Shown one piece after another: positions 14,225 through 22,362 of a DNA stretch of 22,362 nt. The DNA is from Acidobacteriota bacterium. Lineage in GTDB: Bacteria > Acidobacteriota > Thermoanaerobaculia > Multivoradales > SZUA-115. The notes beneath the pieces were generated by a model. That model was not told where the DNA came from and made no database searches. It worked only from the letters and a program-made list of their open reading frames with translations. Made by a program: the position numbers and the translations under genes. The stretch is taken from NCBI GenBank assembly GCA_003231035.1, contig QIHU01000520.1:1-22362 (forward strand), given 5' to 3'. Position 1 is the first letter of the stretch, and each line of letters starts with the position of its first letter.

Positions 14225-14254
14225 AGCGCCCCGCGATGTGGGCTCGGGGGCGCT
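14225..14254 (+). terminator. Possible hairpin terminator after the dehydrogenase gene
   Basis: AGCGCCCCG (14225-14233) can pair with CGGGGGCGCT (14245-14254) with one bulged G and an 11-nt loop, just after the stop at 14220. No T-tract follows, so termination is uncertain. Confidence 0.3.
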
Positions 14255-14317
14255 CCTGGTAGGATCCGGGAGCGCGCCGTTGGCCTTCTTCTTGGCAGAT
14301 GGGGCGTCGCAACTCAT

Positions 14318-15301
14318 ATGGCAAATCTCACCCTCGCCGAGCAGGGAATCGACTCGTTGTTCGGCATCCACGACGAAAACCTGCGGCGCGTAGAGCGCGC
14401 CTTTGACGTGACCGTTGCGGCGCGCGGTGCCGAGTTGCGGATTCATGGAGAGGATCCCCGCAAAGTAGAGGCGGCCGAGCACCTGCTGCGCGAACTCTCG
14501 CTGCTCCTCGAACGGGGCTACAAGTTGCGCGGGAACGACATGGCGACGGCGGTGCGGGTGATCTCCGACTCGCCCCAGGCCTCGCTGGTCGAGTTTTTCC
14601 AACCGCGGGGCGAGATGGCCGCGGTCTGTCGGCTGGTCGCGCCGCGCGGCCTGCATCAGCGCCAATACATCCAGGCGATGATCGATCACGACATCGTCAT
14701 CTCCATCGGTCCCGCGGGAACCGGCAAGACCTACCTGGCGGTGGCCATGGCGGCGGTGGCGCTGGCTGAGAAGAAGGTGCGTCGCCTTGTCCTCGCCCGG
14801 CCCGCCGTCGAGGCTGGCGAGAAGCTCGGTTTCCTGCCCGGTGACTTGGTCGAGAAGGTCAACCCCTACCTGCGTCCACTCCATGACGCGCTCTACGACA
14901 TCATCGGCTACGACAAAGTGGGGCGAATGATGGAGCGTGGGGTGATCGAAGTGGCGCCCATCGCCTTCATGCGAGGCCGCACTCTGAACGACAGCTTCGT
15001 GATTCTCGATGAGGCGCAGAACACCACCAACGAGCAGATGAAGATGTTCCTGACCCGGATCGGCTTCAACTCCAAGGCGGTGATCAACGGCGACGTGACC
15101 CAGATCGACCTGCCTCCCGGACGGCCCTCGGGGCTCAGCGAGGCGGAGCGGGTGCTCCAAGGGATTCGCGGTATCGAGTTCGTCTATTTCGACGCTCGGG
15201 ACGTGGTGCGTCACCACCTCGTGCAGAAGATCATCACCGCTTACAATCGCTCTGAGGCGGCCCGGTCCGGGCCTGCCCAATCCGGGCCTGGACGCGGTTG
15301 A
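14318..15301 (+). CDS. phoH: PhoH-like protein (YbeZ type), ATPase
   Basis: A 327-aa cytoplasmic P-loop protein. The N-terminal part (about 1-100) has the small KH-like module seen in YbeZ-type PhoH proteins. The PhoH ATPase domain follows, with Walker A GPAGTGKT at 131-138, LARPAVEAGEKLGFLPGDL, and Walker B FVILDEAQN with Asp231-Glu232, then MFLTRIGFNSKAVINGD and VYFDARDVVRHHLVQ near the end. YbeZ works with YbeY in ribosome and RNA maturation, and ybeY lies two genes downstream, so the context supports this role. ATG 14318 gives the normal N-terminus. The C-terminal tail has a short Ser-Gly-Pro duplication. The next gene begins 10 nt after its stop, so the four genes from here to era form an operon-like run. 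Confidence 0.93.
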   Translation: MANLTLAEQGIDSLFGIHDENLRRVERAFDVTVAARGAELRIHGEDPRKVEAAEHLLRELSLLLERGYKLRGNDMATAVRVISDSPQASLVEFFQPRGEMAAVCRLVAPRGLHQRQYIQAMIDHDIVISIGPAGTGKTYLAVAMAAVALAEKKVRRLVLARPAVEAGEKLGFLPGDLVEKVNPYLRPLHDALYDIIGYDKVGRMMERGVIEVAPIAFMRGRTLNDSFVILDEAQNTTNEQMKMFLTRIGFNSKAVINGDVTQIDLPPGRPSGLSEAERVLQGIRGIEFVYFDARDVVRHHLVQKIITAYNRSEAARSGPAQSGPGRG

Positions 15302-15311
15302 GCGCACCACC

Positions 15312-17780
15312 GTGACCGCGCCGAAGAGGCTGCTGGATGCAGCCAAAGGGAAACGAGGCAAGGGCTCTGGTTCGACCACTGGGGCCGCCGGAGCGCGCTC
15401 GCGGCGGCGCTCGCCACTCGAGCGGTTGGCGGCTCGTTGGCAACGGATGCTGGAGATTCCGGCTCTCTGGGTGATCCTCTTCTTGGTTGGCGGGACCTGG
15501 GCCTTGGCGCCGAGCGGTCTCCTTTTTTACCCACAGGTGAGCGTCGGCGATATCGCCGAGCGGGACTTCGTCGCCAGCGAAGAGATTCTCTTGCCCGACG
15601 AAGTGGCGACCGCGGCTCGCCAACAGGATGCCCGAGATGGGGTCTTGCCGGTCTATGACTTCCACAGCGACAGTGAGTGGATCGAGAAGTTGGAGACGCT
15701 GTTCAGCGAAGGGCAGCGTTCCCTTGAACTGGCCCAGGGAGTCGACGTGGATGGGCAGGAAGATCGCAGCGGCGCCCCGATTCCGGCGGAGGCCGTGGCT
15801 GAGTTGGCGGAGACCTTGTCGGCGGCGACCGGTTTGGAATTGGCGCCCGCGGCCGTGGCGCTCCTGGTGGAGCAGCGATTCTCGCCACGGCTGGCCGACG
15901 AACTGCCCGATATCGCCCAGGGAGTCTTGCGCCGCGGGGTGGTCGCCAACAAGAAACTGCTGCTGACTCACCGCATGCGCGGGATCACCGTGCGCGACTT
16001 GGACAGCGGTGCTGAAACCTTGCGGCTCGATCTTTACGACACCTTCGCCTATCCCGACGAAGTCCGCGCCGCCCTAGGGTCGGAGATGCGCTCGGTCGTG
16101 GGGCTCAAAGCGAGTCAGCGCCGAACCTTGGTCGCGCTGCTCCTCGACACGATGCGCCCCAACCTGACCATCAACGAGAGCGAAACGCAGGTGCGCAAGG
16201 AGTCCGCCGCCGAGGCCACTTCGGCGGTGGTCAGCCAGATCCGCCGTGGCCAGGTGATCGTTCGCAAGGGCGATGCGATCGATTCCGCCGCCGCCACCAT
16301 GATCAACTCCGTGGTCGCCGGACGTACCTGGACCCAGCGTAGCCTGCCGGTGCTCGGCACTTTCTTGCTTCTCGCCTTGTCAGCCTGGGTGCTGTGGCTG
16401 GGGGTGCGCCTGGAGCGCATCGCCGACCATTCGTCGCGTCGGCGCCTGGCCGAGGTCTTGATTCTCCTCCTGCTCAGCCTTCTGGGTGCGCGCCTCGGTT
16501 GCCTGGTGGCTGAAGCGATGTCCTCGGCTTTCGACCGGGTTCCCTACGACGCCTTTTCGAGCTACGTCTTGATCGTCCCCTTCGCGGCCCTAGCCCTTCT
16601 CGGTATGTTGCTCTTTGGGCGCCAGCCGGCCATCCTCCTGGCGGCCGTCGCGAGTCTACTGGCGTGGCGTATCGCAGACGCGTCAGTGCCGTGGCTAGTG
16701 CTCTACAGCTTCAGCGGTAGCCTGGCGGCGATCTTCGCCCTGGAGCGCTTTCAAGTTCGGCTGCGCATGGTGATGACCCGGGTCGGACTGGTGGTAGGGG
16801 CGGTCAACGTCGTGGTGGTCCTGATGCTCGCCGCCCTGTCCGGCGCCGAGGATCTGGTTCCGGCTCGTTTGGGATTCGACCTGCTCTGCGCCCTGGGCGG
16901 CGGCTTGGTGGTGGGCGCCGTCGCCAGTTTCGCTTTGCCGATCTTGGAAACCTTGCTCGGTTTGACCACCGATATCAAGCTCGCCGAACTGGCTAACACC
17001 AATCTGCCGTTGCTGCGCAGGCTAGCCTTCGAGGCGCCGGGATCGTTCCAACATTCCTTGATGGTGGCCAACCTCGCCAAGCAGGGCTGCGAGCAGATCG
17101 GCGCCGACGCCGAGTTGGCCTACACCGGCGGCCTCTACCATGACATTGGGAAGATTCGCCGCGCCGAGTACTTCATCGAGAATCAACGGGGAGGACACAA
17201 TCCTCACGATGGGCTTCAGCCCTCGATGAGCGCCTTGATCTTGATCAACCACATCAAGGACGGTGTTGACCTCGCCCGTCGTCATCATCTCCCACCGTCG
17301 ATTCTGGCCGCCATCGAGCAGCACCACGGAACCCGTTTGATCAAGTATTTCCACAACCGGGCCAAGGAGCGCCTCGATCCCTCGACGGGCGAGGTGAGCG
17401 AGGCGGAATTCCGCTATCCGGGGCCCAAGCCGCGGAACAAGGTGATGGGAGTGTTGATGCTGGCCGACGCCGTTGAAGCGGCCAGCCGGACCCTGGTGGA
17501 GCCGACCGCCCACAAGCTGCGTTCGCTGATTCGCCGGTTGTTGGAAGACTGCCAAGGGGATGGCCAGTTAGACTGCACCGACTTGACGCTCTCCGATCTC
17601 AAGGTAGTCTCCGAGACCTTCTTGCGCGTACTGTCCAACATCTACCACCAGCGCATCGACTATCCCGGTTTCGACTTCAACTCCAAGCGGGGGCGCGCCC
17701 AGGGTGGCCACGCCAACGGTGGCGGTGGCCAGCGTGGCCAGCGCCCACAAGCTTCCGCGGCGGGCGCGGCTAGGGCCTGA
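15312..17780 (+). CDS. pgpH: PgpH-like membrane HD phosphodiesterase (7TMR-HD family)
   Basis: An 822-aa membrane protein of the family that degrades cyclic di-AMP in Gram-positive bacteria. Order: a basic cytoplasmic start (1-40), one membrane helix (about 49-70), a large extracytoplasmic 7TMR-HDED domain (about 75-340), a bundle of about seven membrane helices (about 344-560), and a cytoplasmic HD domain (about 575-745). Metal ligands are visible as SFQHSLMVANLA (His581), LYHDIGKI (His610-Asp611), NPHD and later HH and EQHHGT. A low-complexity Gly/Gln/Arg/Ala tail closes the protein. Start is GTG 15312. It sits between phoH and ybeY, the usual place for this gene in many phyla. Whether this organism uses c-di-AMP cannot be told here, since no cyclase is in the window. 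Confidence 0.92.
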   Translation: MTAPKRLLDAAKGKRGKGSGSTTGAAGARSRRRSPLERLAARWQRMLEIPALWVILFLVGGTWALAPSGLLFYPQVSVGDIAERDFVASEEILLPDEVATAARQQDARDGVLPVYDFHSDSEWIEKLETLFSEGQRSLELAQGVDVDGQEDRSGAPIPAEAVAELAETLSAATGLELAPAAVALLVEQRFSPRLADELPDIAQGVLRRGVVANKKLLLTHRMRGITVRDLDSGAETLRLDLYDTFAYPDEVRAALGSEMRSVVGLKASQRRTLVALLLDTMRPNLTINESETQVRKESAAEATSAVVSQIRRGQVIVRKGDAIDSAAATMINSVVAGRTWTQRSLPVLGTFLLLALSAWVLWLGVRLERIADHSSRRRLAEVLILLLLSLLGARLGCLVAEAMSSAFDRVPYDAFSSYVLIVPFAALALLGMLLFGRQPAILLAAVASLLAWRIADASVPWLVLYSFSGSLAAIFALERFQVRLRMVMTRVGLVVGAVNVVVVLMLAALSGAEDLVPARLGFDLLCALGGGLVVGAVASFALPILETLLGLTTDIKLAELANTNLPLLRRLAFEAPGSFQHSLMVANLAKQGCEQIGADAELAYTGGLYHDIGKIRRAEYFIENQRGGHNPHDGLQPSMSALILINHIKDGVDLARRHHLPPSILAAIEQHHGTRLIKYFHNRAKERLDPSTGEVSEAEFRYPGPKPRNKVMGVLMLADAVEAASRTLVEPTAHKLRSLIRRLLEDCQGDGQLDCTDLTLSDLKVVSETFLRVLSNIYHQRIDYPGFDFNSKRGRAQGGHANGGGGQRGQRPQASAAGAARA

Positions 17781-17782
17781 CG

Positions 17783-18277
17783 ATGCAAGGATCTCTCGAA
17801 GCCGAAGTCATGACTTCCACCGTCACCGCGGAGAGGGTGAGCCGGGGCCAGGTGCTGGAAGTGACCCTACAGAACCCCTGTCAATATCGCGAGGCCGGCG
17901 CTCGACGGGTGCGCCCGTGGCTCGAACCGGTGGTGACGGCGGTTGCGGGTGGCTACAGTTCCTTCGTGGTGCGCTTTGTCAGTGACCGCGAGATGCGCCA
18001 GCTCAACCGTTTCTACCGCGCCAAGGATGCCACCACCGACGTCTTGTCTTTCCCCGGAGAGGAGCTACCGGACGGCCACTCGCTGGGGGATGTGGTGGTC
18101 TGCGTGCCGGCGGCTAGACGACAAGCGGCGCAGGCTGGCCACGATGTTGGACGCGAACTCAGGGTTCTGATCTTGCACGGCTTGCTCCACTGCCTTGGTC
18201 ACGATCACGAGACGGATGACGGCACCATGGAGCGGCTAGAGAAAAAGTTGCGCCGCCGCTGGATCACCGATGGCTGA
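17783..18277 (+). CDS. ybeY: Endoribonuclease / rRNA maturation factor YbeY
   Basis: A 164-aa zinc protein needed for 16S rRNA 3'-end maturation and ribosome quality control. The single zinc site is complete: HGLLHCLGHDHE gives His132, His136 and His142 in the H-x3-H-x5-H pattern. Upstream lie FVSDREMRQLNRFYR, the conserved KDATTDVLSFP loop and LGDVVVC, in the standard order. The N-terminal 25 residues are poorly conserved. ATG 17783, 2 nt after the pgpH stop, and ATG 17810 are both possible starts. It overlaps the following CorC gene by 8 nt, which suggests coupled translation. Confidence 0.95.
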   Translation: MQGSLEAEVMTSTVTAERVSRGQVLEVTLQNPCQYREAGARRVRPWLEPVVTAVAGGYSSFVVRFVSDREMRQLNRFYRAKDATTDVLSFPGEELPDGHSLGDVVVCVPAARRQAAQAGHDVGRELRVLILHGLLHCLGHDHETDDGTMERLEKKLRRRWITDG

Positions 18278-19571
18278 AGGTTCGATAGGGCAGCCGGTGC
18301 TCGGACCGGCCCTGCTGGCGTGGGTGATCGTGGGGTGCGCGGTGGTCACTATCGTCGTCACCGTGATGGCGCTATTACTCGAGCGCAGTAGCTCCATTCG
18401 TCTGCGCCATTTCGCCGAAGAGGCCGGCGGAGCACTGCGGCGCCTCTACGAACTTCCGCTTGCTTTTGAGTCCTTCCGCTTTCTGTTGAGTCTGTTGGCC
18501 CGGGTCGCTTGGGGCGCTTTGGTGGCCTTTTTGATCCTGCTGCTGCACGAGTTTGGCCAGCCACCCGGAGCCGCCGCGGGTTGGGCCATCTTGGTCGTGG
18601 GAGTGCTCGCCGTGGTTTTGGAGTGGGCGGCGCGCGGCCTGGTTCGTCGCGACGCCGAGGTGGCGCTGTCGCGGCTGACCCCCCTCTTCGGTGCGGCTCG
18701 CCTCCTCCTGCTGCCCGGGATCTTTTTGCTCGCTCCGTTGATGGCCAACTCGTCGGCCGAGGAAGACAACGGGGACCAGGAGGACGATGCTTCGGACGAT
18801 GAGATTGACGCCTTTCTAGAGATCGGTGAGCGCGAGGGAATCCTCGAACCGGACGAAGTGGAGCTGGTGCGCGGGGCGGTCGATTTCGGAGATACTCAGG
18901 TGCGGAGCGTGATGACGCCGCGAACCGATATCGTGGGAGCGGCGCTCGCCTCGACCCTCGACGAACTGGCGCGCCTGTTCGTGGAATCGCGCCACTCGCG
19001 ACTGCCGGTCTACGAGGAGTCGATCGACGACGTCGCGGGCATCCTCCTGATGCGCGACCTGCTGGGCGGCCTCCAGATCACTCCTCAGCCCGCCGTCGCC
19101 GAGCTCATCAAGCCGGCCTACTTTGTGCCGGGCACCAAACCAATCGATGAAATGTTGCGCGAGATGCAAGATCGCCAGCAGCACATCGCGATCGTCGTGG
19201 ACGAACATGGCGGCACCGCCGGTTTGGTGACCATGGAAGATCTTCTCGAGGAAATTGTCGGCGAGATCGCGGATGAACACGACGAGGTCGAGCGCGAGGC
19301 GTGGCAGTTGACCGACGGTAGCTGGCGGGTCGACGGCGGCCTCCACCTCGACGAGTTGGCTGCGCTGATCGGTGTGGAAATCGGTGAAAGTCCCTCTGAA
19401 ACGGTGGCCGGTTTGGTGCTCGGGGAACTGGGAGATGTGCCGACGGCAGGGGTCGTGCTCGAAGCAGAGGGAATGCGTCTGACGGTAGAAGAAGTGTCGG
19501 ATCGGCGAATCAAGACGATGCGGATTGTGCGTTTGGACGCGGCCGCCAAGGGAGACGATAGCGATGGTTGA
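18270..19571 (+). CDS. CorC/HlyC-family CBS-domain membrane protein
   Basis: A 433-aa protein of the hemolysin C / CorC group, linked to magnesium and cobalt efflux. About four hydrophobic segments fill residues 10-160 (LLAWVIVGCAVVTIVVTVMA; AWGALVAFLILLLHEF; WAILVVGVLAVVLEW; LLLLPGIFLLAPL). Their sequence is a diverged, not typical, DUF21/CNNM transmembrane domain. An acidic linker (EEDNGDQEDDASDDE) precedes GILEPDEVELVRGAV and a CBS pair (about 214-335) with VMTPRTDI, SRLPVYEESIDDVAGIL and HIAIVVDEHGGTAGLVTMED. The CorC_HlyC domain (about 345-425) ends the protein. ATG 18270 overlaps ybeY by 8 nt, and its own end overlaps era by 8 nt in the same way. The position between ybeY and era matches many bacterial operons. 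Confidence 0.9.
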   Translation: MAEGSIGQPVLGPALLAWVIVGCAVVTIVVTVMALLLERSSSIRLRHFAEEAGGALRRLYELPLAFESFRFLLSLLARVAWGALVAFLILLLHEFGQPPGAAAGWAILVVGVLAVVLEWAARGLVRRDAEVALSRLTPLFGAARLLLLPGIFLLAPLMANSSAEEDNGDQEDDASDDEIDAFLEIGEREGILEPDEVELVRGAVDFGDTQVRSVMTPRTDIVGAALASTLDELARLFVESRHSRLPVYEESIDDVAGILLMRDLLGGLQITPQPAVAELIKPAYFVPGTKPIDEMLREMQDRQQHIAIVVDEHGGTAGLVTMEDLLEEIVGEIADEHDEVEREAWQLTDGSWRVDGGLHLDELAALIGVEIGESPSETVAGLVLGELGDVPTAGVVLEAEGMRLTVEEVSDRRIKTMRIVRLDAAAKGDDSDG

Positions 19572-20541
19572 AGAGCAGGACGGAAGTCAGGAGGCCGGTG
19601 GCGCCAAGGCGCTCAAGGCCGGAACGGTGGCGTTGATTGGGCGGCCCAACGCCGGCAAGTCGACGTTGATGAACCGCTGGCTGGAAGAAAAAGTCTCGAT
19701 CGTGTCGGACAAGCCGCAGACCACGCGCAATCGGATGGTCGGCATCCTTTCGGACGACGCGCGTGGCCAGATTGTCTTCCACGACACGCCGGGGGTCCAC
19801 AAACCGTTACACCGTCTCAACCGGCAGATGTTGCGCCAGGCACTGGATGCGCTCAATGAATCGGATGTGGTCTGCGTCGTGGTCGATGCCTCCAAGCGCT
19901 ACGGTGGCGGCGATGCGCACCTGCTGCGCTTGGTCGAGAAGACCGAGCGGCCGCGGTTGCTGCTGCTCAACAAGATTGACCGCGTCGCCAAATCCAAACT
20001 GCTGCCGATGATCGAAAACTACGCAGCCTCACGCGGTGCCGATGGAAACCCCACCTTCGAAGCGATCGTCCCGATCAGCGCTCTGACCGGCGATGGAGCG
20101 CAAGAGGTCCTCGACATGGTCTGGGATCGACTGCCGGTCGGAGAGCCGCTCCACGATCCAGAGTTGTTGACCACCCACCCCGAACGGTTCCTCGTCGCCG
20201 AACGAATCCGCGAGAAGGTGCTGGAGCAGACCCATGATGAGTTGCCGTACACCACCGCCGTGGTGCTCGACCAATGGGTCGAGGACGAAGAGTCCTCGCG
20301 CCTGCTCCTCTACGCCACCATCCTGGTCGACAAGCCGGGCCAAAAGGCGATCGTGATCGGCCGCGGAGGCAGCCGGATCAAAGAGATCGGTACCGCCGCC
20401 CGTCTCGACCTGATGGAATTCCTCGAGCGGCCGCTCCACCTTGAACTGAACGTTCGCCACGAGCCGGGCTGGCGAGAGAATCGCAGAGTGCTCGGGGAGT
20501 TGGACCGCGAGGTCGACTACGATCTGGGCGACTTCGAGTAG
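19564..20541 (+). CDS. era: GTPase Era
   Basis: A 325-aa GTPase that binds 16S rRNA and supports 30S assembly. All G-motifs are present in order: G1 GRPNAGKS (26-33), G2 PQTTRN, G3 DTPG, G4 NKID and G5 SAL. The family signature HKPLHRLNRQM follows G3. The C-terminal KH domain holds VIGRGGSRIKEIG (about 264-276). An N-terminal extension of about 20 residues precedes the G domain. ATG 19564 overlaps the CorC gene stop. Together with ybeY, phoH and pgpH it forms a ribosome-maturation cluster. Its stop lies 7 nt from the stop of the converging kinase gene, with no separate terminator visible between them. Confidence 0.96.
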   Translation: MVEEQDGSQEAGGAKALKAGTVALIGRPNAGKSTLMNRWLEEKVSIVSDKPQTTRNRMVGILSDDARGQIVFHDTPGVHKPLHRLNRQMLRQALDALNESDVVCVVVDASKRYGGGDAHLLRLVEKTERPRLLLLNKIDRVAKSKLLPMIENYAASRGADGNPTFEAIVPISALTGDGAQEVLDMVWDRLPVGEPLHDPELLTTHPERFLVAERIREKVLEQTHDELPYTTAVVLDQWVEDEESSRLLLYATILVDKPGQKAIVIGRGGSRIKEIGTAARLDLMEFLERPLHLELNVRHEPGWRENRRVLGELDREVDYDLGDFE

Positions 20542-20548
20542 TCGACGG

Positions 20549-22210
20549 CTAACCGGCCCGCCTGAGCGCCAGCACCAGCCCGAGGAGGCCGAGGCCGGCC
20601 GCCGGCCACCACAGCGCCTGGGTGGCGAGGACGGCGCCGGCCACCAGGCAGAAGCCGCCAAAGACGGTGGAGCGTAGCGCGCCTCCGGGATCGCTAGGCG
20701 GCCGCCCGCGGGCCTCTTCGAGCAGCCGGATCCCCTCGTGGACGAGAGCCGGCGTCTTGAGCAGCGCATCGACCATCTGCGGGCCACCCTCGATCGTCTC
20801 GCGCATCAATTTGAGCGGACTCAGTTGCTGGAGCAGGAGCCGTTGCAAGTGGGACCGAGTTTCTTTGGCGGCGTCGAAGTCGGGCTTGAGCAAGGCACCC
20901 ACCCCCTCGAAGGTGATCAGCGCCTTGACCATCAGGACCATCTCCACGGGATAGTAGATCCGGTACTTGGCCCCCTTGGAGATCGATTCCAAAATGAGCT
21001 GGCCCAGCGAGTAATCGGCGAAACCGGAGCCGTGCTCAAAGCGCCGCGAGAGCTCTTCGACCTCGCGGCGGAAACCGGCCCGATCGGAACGCGGTCCGCT
21101 GCGGGCGGTGGCGAGGAGGCGGCGCGAAGCGCCCTCAGCATCGCCGGTGACCAGGAAGTAGTAGTAGAAGAAGAGGTCGCGTCGTAGGTCGGCGTCGAAG
21201 CGTCCGACCATTCCCAAGTCGATAAAGCCGCACTTGGGGCCCGGCAGAACCACCAGGTTTCCGGGGTGGAGGTCGGCGTGGAAAAAACCGTCGCGGTAGA
21301 GCATTTGGATGATCGCCCCGGCGCCGAGCTGGGTAAGCCGGTCGCGGTCGGCGACCGGTAGGTGGTGGATCGCCTCGGCGTCGGGCCGGGGGCCGTTGAG
21401 GAACTCCTGGCACAGCACCGTGCGGCTGCTGAGGTCGCGATAGGTGCGCGGAAAGACGATCTCCGGTTGGTCGGCGAAATTGTGCGCGAACTCCTCGGCG
21501 TTGTCCGCCTCGCGGCGCATGTCGACTTCGCGCAGGGTGAAGTCGACCAGCTCGCGAATCATCCGGCGCGGTTGGTAGCGCGCTAGCCCCAGTTGCAAGA
21601 ACCAGCCCAGCGTCTTGAGCAGCGCCGCGTCGCGCTTGAGGGTCTCGGCGATGCCGGGTTTGACCACCTTGAGGACCACCAGGTCACCGTCGAGGGTGGT
21701 GGCGCGGTGAATCTGGGCGATCGAGGCCGAGCCCAGCGGCCGCTCGTCGATCCACTGGAACATCTCTCCGACCGGCCGCCCCAGCCCCTCGGTCACCAGC
21801 TCCTTGAAGCGCTCGAAGGGGACCACCGGTAGGCGGTCGAGAAGGTTGCGCAGCTCGCTGGTGACCTCGCGAGGGAGGAGATCCTGGCGCAGGCTGAGGA
21901 TCTGGCCGAGCTTGATGTAGGTGGCGCCGAGTGCCTCGAGCCGTCGTCGAAATTGAACGGGGAAGGGCAGCTTGCGCAAGCGGCGATCGAGGAAGGGCCG
22001 AGCGAGGGCGGCGGCCAGTTGCCGGGTGCGAAAGCGCGGCCCGCGGCGCCGGGAAGGGGGGGTGGCTTTGACCGCTGCATCCAGGGCGCCGACCAGGAGA
22101 CCCAAGGCGTGGCGCCAGGTCGCCAGGAATCGGCGGATGAGCCCCGGAGGTCGCCGCTCGCGCAGGATCTCAAAATCCGCCGAGGGTCCCCGCGTGGTCG
22201 CCTGGCTCAC
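20549..22210 (-). CDS. ABC1/UbiB (AarF) family atypical kinase
   Basis: A 553-aa membrane-anchored atypical kinase of the family that includes UbiB and ADCK/COQ8, linked to quinone or lipid metabolism. Landmarks: the KxGQ helix YIKLGQILSLRQDLLP (Lys100-Gln103), the inhibitory loop PLGSASIAQIHRAT with LVVLKVVKPGI, catalytic FHADLHPGN (311-318) and the metal site GFIDLGMVG (Asp331). The alanine-rich nucleotide loop reads Gly-Ser-Ala-Ser, slightly different from the usual AAAS. Two hydrophobic segments near the C-terminus (about 505-550) form the anchor. GTG 22210 is preferred because AAGGAG lies at the right distance before it; a TTG at 22231 overlaps the upstream gene stop. No quinone biosynthesis genes are adjacent, so the exact substrate pathway is open. 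Probably an operon with the upstream membrane-protein gene. Confidence 0.92.
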   Translation of the reverse strand: MSQATTRGPSADFEILRERRPPGLIRRFLATWRHALGLLVGALDAAVKATPPSRRRGPRFRTRQLAAALARPFLDRRLRKLPFPVQFRRRLEALGATYIKLGQILSLRQDLLPREVTSELRNLLDRLPVVPFERFKELVTEGLGRPVGEMFQWIDERPLGSASIAQIHRATTLDGDLVVLKVVKPGIAETLKRDAALLKTLGWFLQLGLARYQPRRMIRELVDFTLREVDMRREADNAEEFAHNFADQPEIVFPRTYRDLSSRTVLCQEFLNGPRPDAEAIHHLPVADRDRLTQLGAGAIIQMLYRDGFFHADLHPGNLVVLPGPKCGFIDLGMVGRFDADLRRDLFFYYYFLVTGDAEGASRRLLATARSGPRSDRAGFRREVEELSRRFEHGSGFADYSLGQLILESISKGAKYRIYYPVEMVLMVKALITFEGVGALLKPDFDAAKETRSHLQRLLLQQLSPLKLMRETIEGGPQMVDALLKTPALVHEGIRLLEEARGRPPSDPGGALRSTVFGGFCLVAGAVLATQALWWPAAGLGLLGLVLALRRAG

Positions 22211-22231
22211 CCCATCTCCTTTTCTGGCCAA

Positions 22232-22362
22232 CTACTGGAAACCGCCGAAAACCAAGATTAGCTGGCCGAAACCGGCCATGAGGCCGAGTATCGCGCCCGC
22301 CAGGAGGAGTTTGATCTCGTCTTCTTGAAAGCAGGGGCGCAGGAGGTCTTGGAACTCTTCGC
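22232..22362 (-). CDS. C-terminal end of a probable DUF445 membrane protein (cut by window edge)
   Basis: The last 42 residues are visible: FQDLLRPCFQEDEIKLLLAG, followed by one hydrophobic helix AILGLMAGFGQLILVFGGF and the stop TAG at 22234-22232. DUF445 proteins typically end this way, with a charged stretch and a final membrane helix beginning GA-LG. The fragment is short, so the family call is tentative. The kinase gene starts 21 nt downstream, so the two are likely cotranscribed. Confidence 0.6.
   Translation of the reverse strand, partial: EEFQDLLRPCFQEDEIKLLLAGAILGLMAGFGQLILVFGGFQ

Noticed and set aside
15259..15282. GGCCCGGTCCGGGCC palindrome and a TCCGGGCCTG duplication at the 3' end of phoH
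   Set aside because: Lies within the coding tail and encodes the Ser-Gly-Pro repeat; the next gene starts 10 nt after the stop, so termination here is unlikely.
14147..15379. 410-codon minus-strand ORF opposite phoH
   Set aside because: Antisense shadow of a firmly identified gene; composition rich in His, Arg and Gly without any recognisable motif.
1..22362. CRISPR arrays, tRNA and rRNA genes
   Set aside because: No regularly spaced direct repeats and no recognisable tRNA or rRNA sequences were seen on reading both strands by eye.

Overview
The window is GC-rich chromosomal bacterial DNA. It most likely comes from an Acidobacteriota genome, possibly near class Thermoanaerobaculia. The pointers are a VWA-domain protein of the type typical of Acidobacteria (TIGR03436-like), a secreted alpha/beta hydrolase carrying a C-terminal domain I associate with that phylum, and the housekeeping order phoH-pgpH-ybeY-corC-era. 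The taxonomic call is an inference from gene content; there is no rRNA gene in the window.

Left part (1-3170): the 5' end of an ABC-transporter ATPase (minus strand), a small secreted cysteine-rich protein with an apparent one-base frameshift, and a secreted galactose-oxidase-like copper radical oxidase that keeps all expected active-site residues and is followed by a strong 12-bp hairpin.

Accessory island (about 3170-6200): a decayed IS110-family transposase, a short 10-bp tandem repeat, and then what reads as a short integron gene-cassette array without an integrase in view (a CALIN-type cluster). Cassette 1 carries an unrecognised 282-aa protein with PD-(D/E)XK-nuclease-like features. Cassette 2 carries a ParE/RelE-type toxin with its antitoxin. 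A third cassette start carries only the first 14 codons of a PIN-domain (VapC-like) toxin before it is cut off. The main evidence is that the R'' box closing cassette 1 is the exact reverse complement of the R' box opening the same cassette, that cassette 2 shows the same relation with one mismatch, and that both attC sites fold into a stem with one unpaired base in L''.

Middle part (6200-10400): a secreted alpha/beta hydrolase (minus strand) is divergent from a translationally coupled three-gene unit: VWA protein, holin-like DUF1469 membrane protein and small basic membrane protein. That unit converges on a small DUF4177-type protein; the two opposing stop codons share one CTAG.

Right part (10468-22362): a run of core genes follows. 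It comprises a DUF2064/TIGR04282 glycosyltransferase, the bifunctional NAD(P)HX repair enzyme Nnr, TsaE (with no good start codon), a 3-hydroxyacyl-CoA dehydrogenase, PhoH, the c-di-AMP phosphodiesterase-like PgpH, the rRNA endonuclease YbeY, a CorC/HlyC CBS protein and the GTPase Era. Several overlap by 4-8 nt, so this is probably one or two operons for ribosome maturation, tRNA modification and metabolite repair. On the opposite strand, converging on era, are an ABC1/UbiB-family atypical kinase and, upstream of it, the 3' end of what looks like a DUF445 membrane protein.
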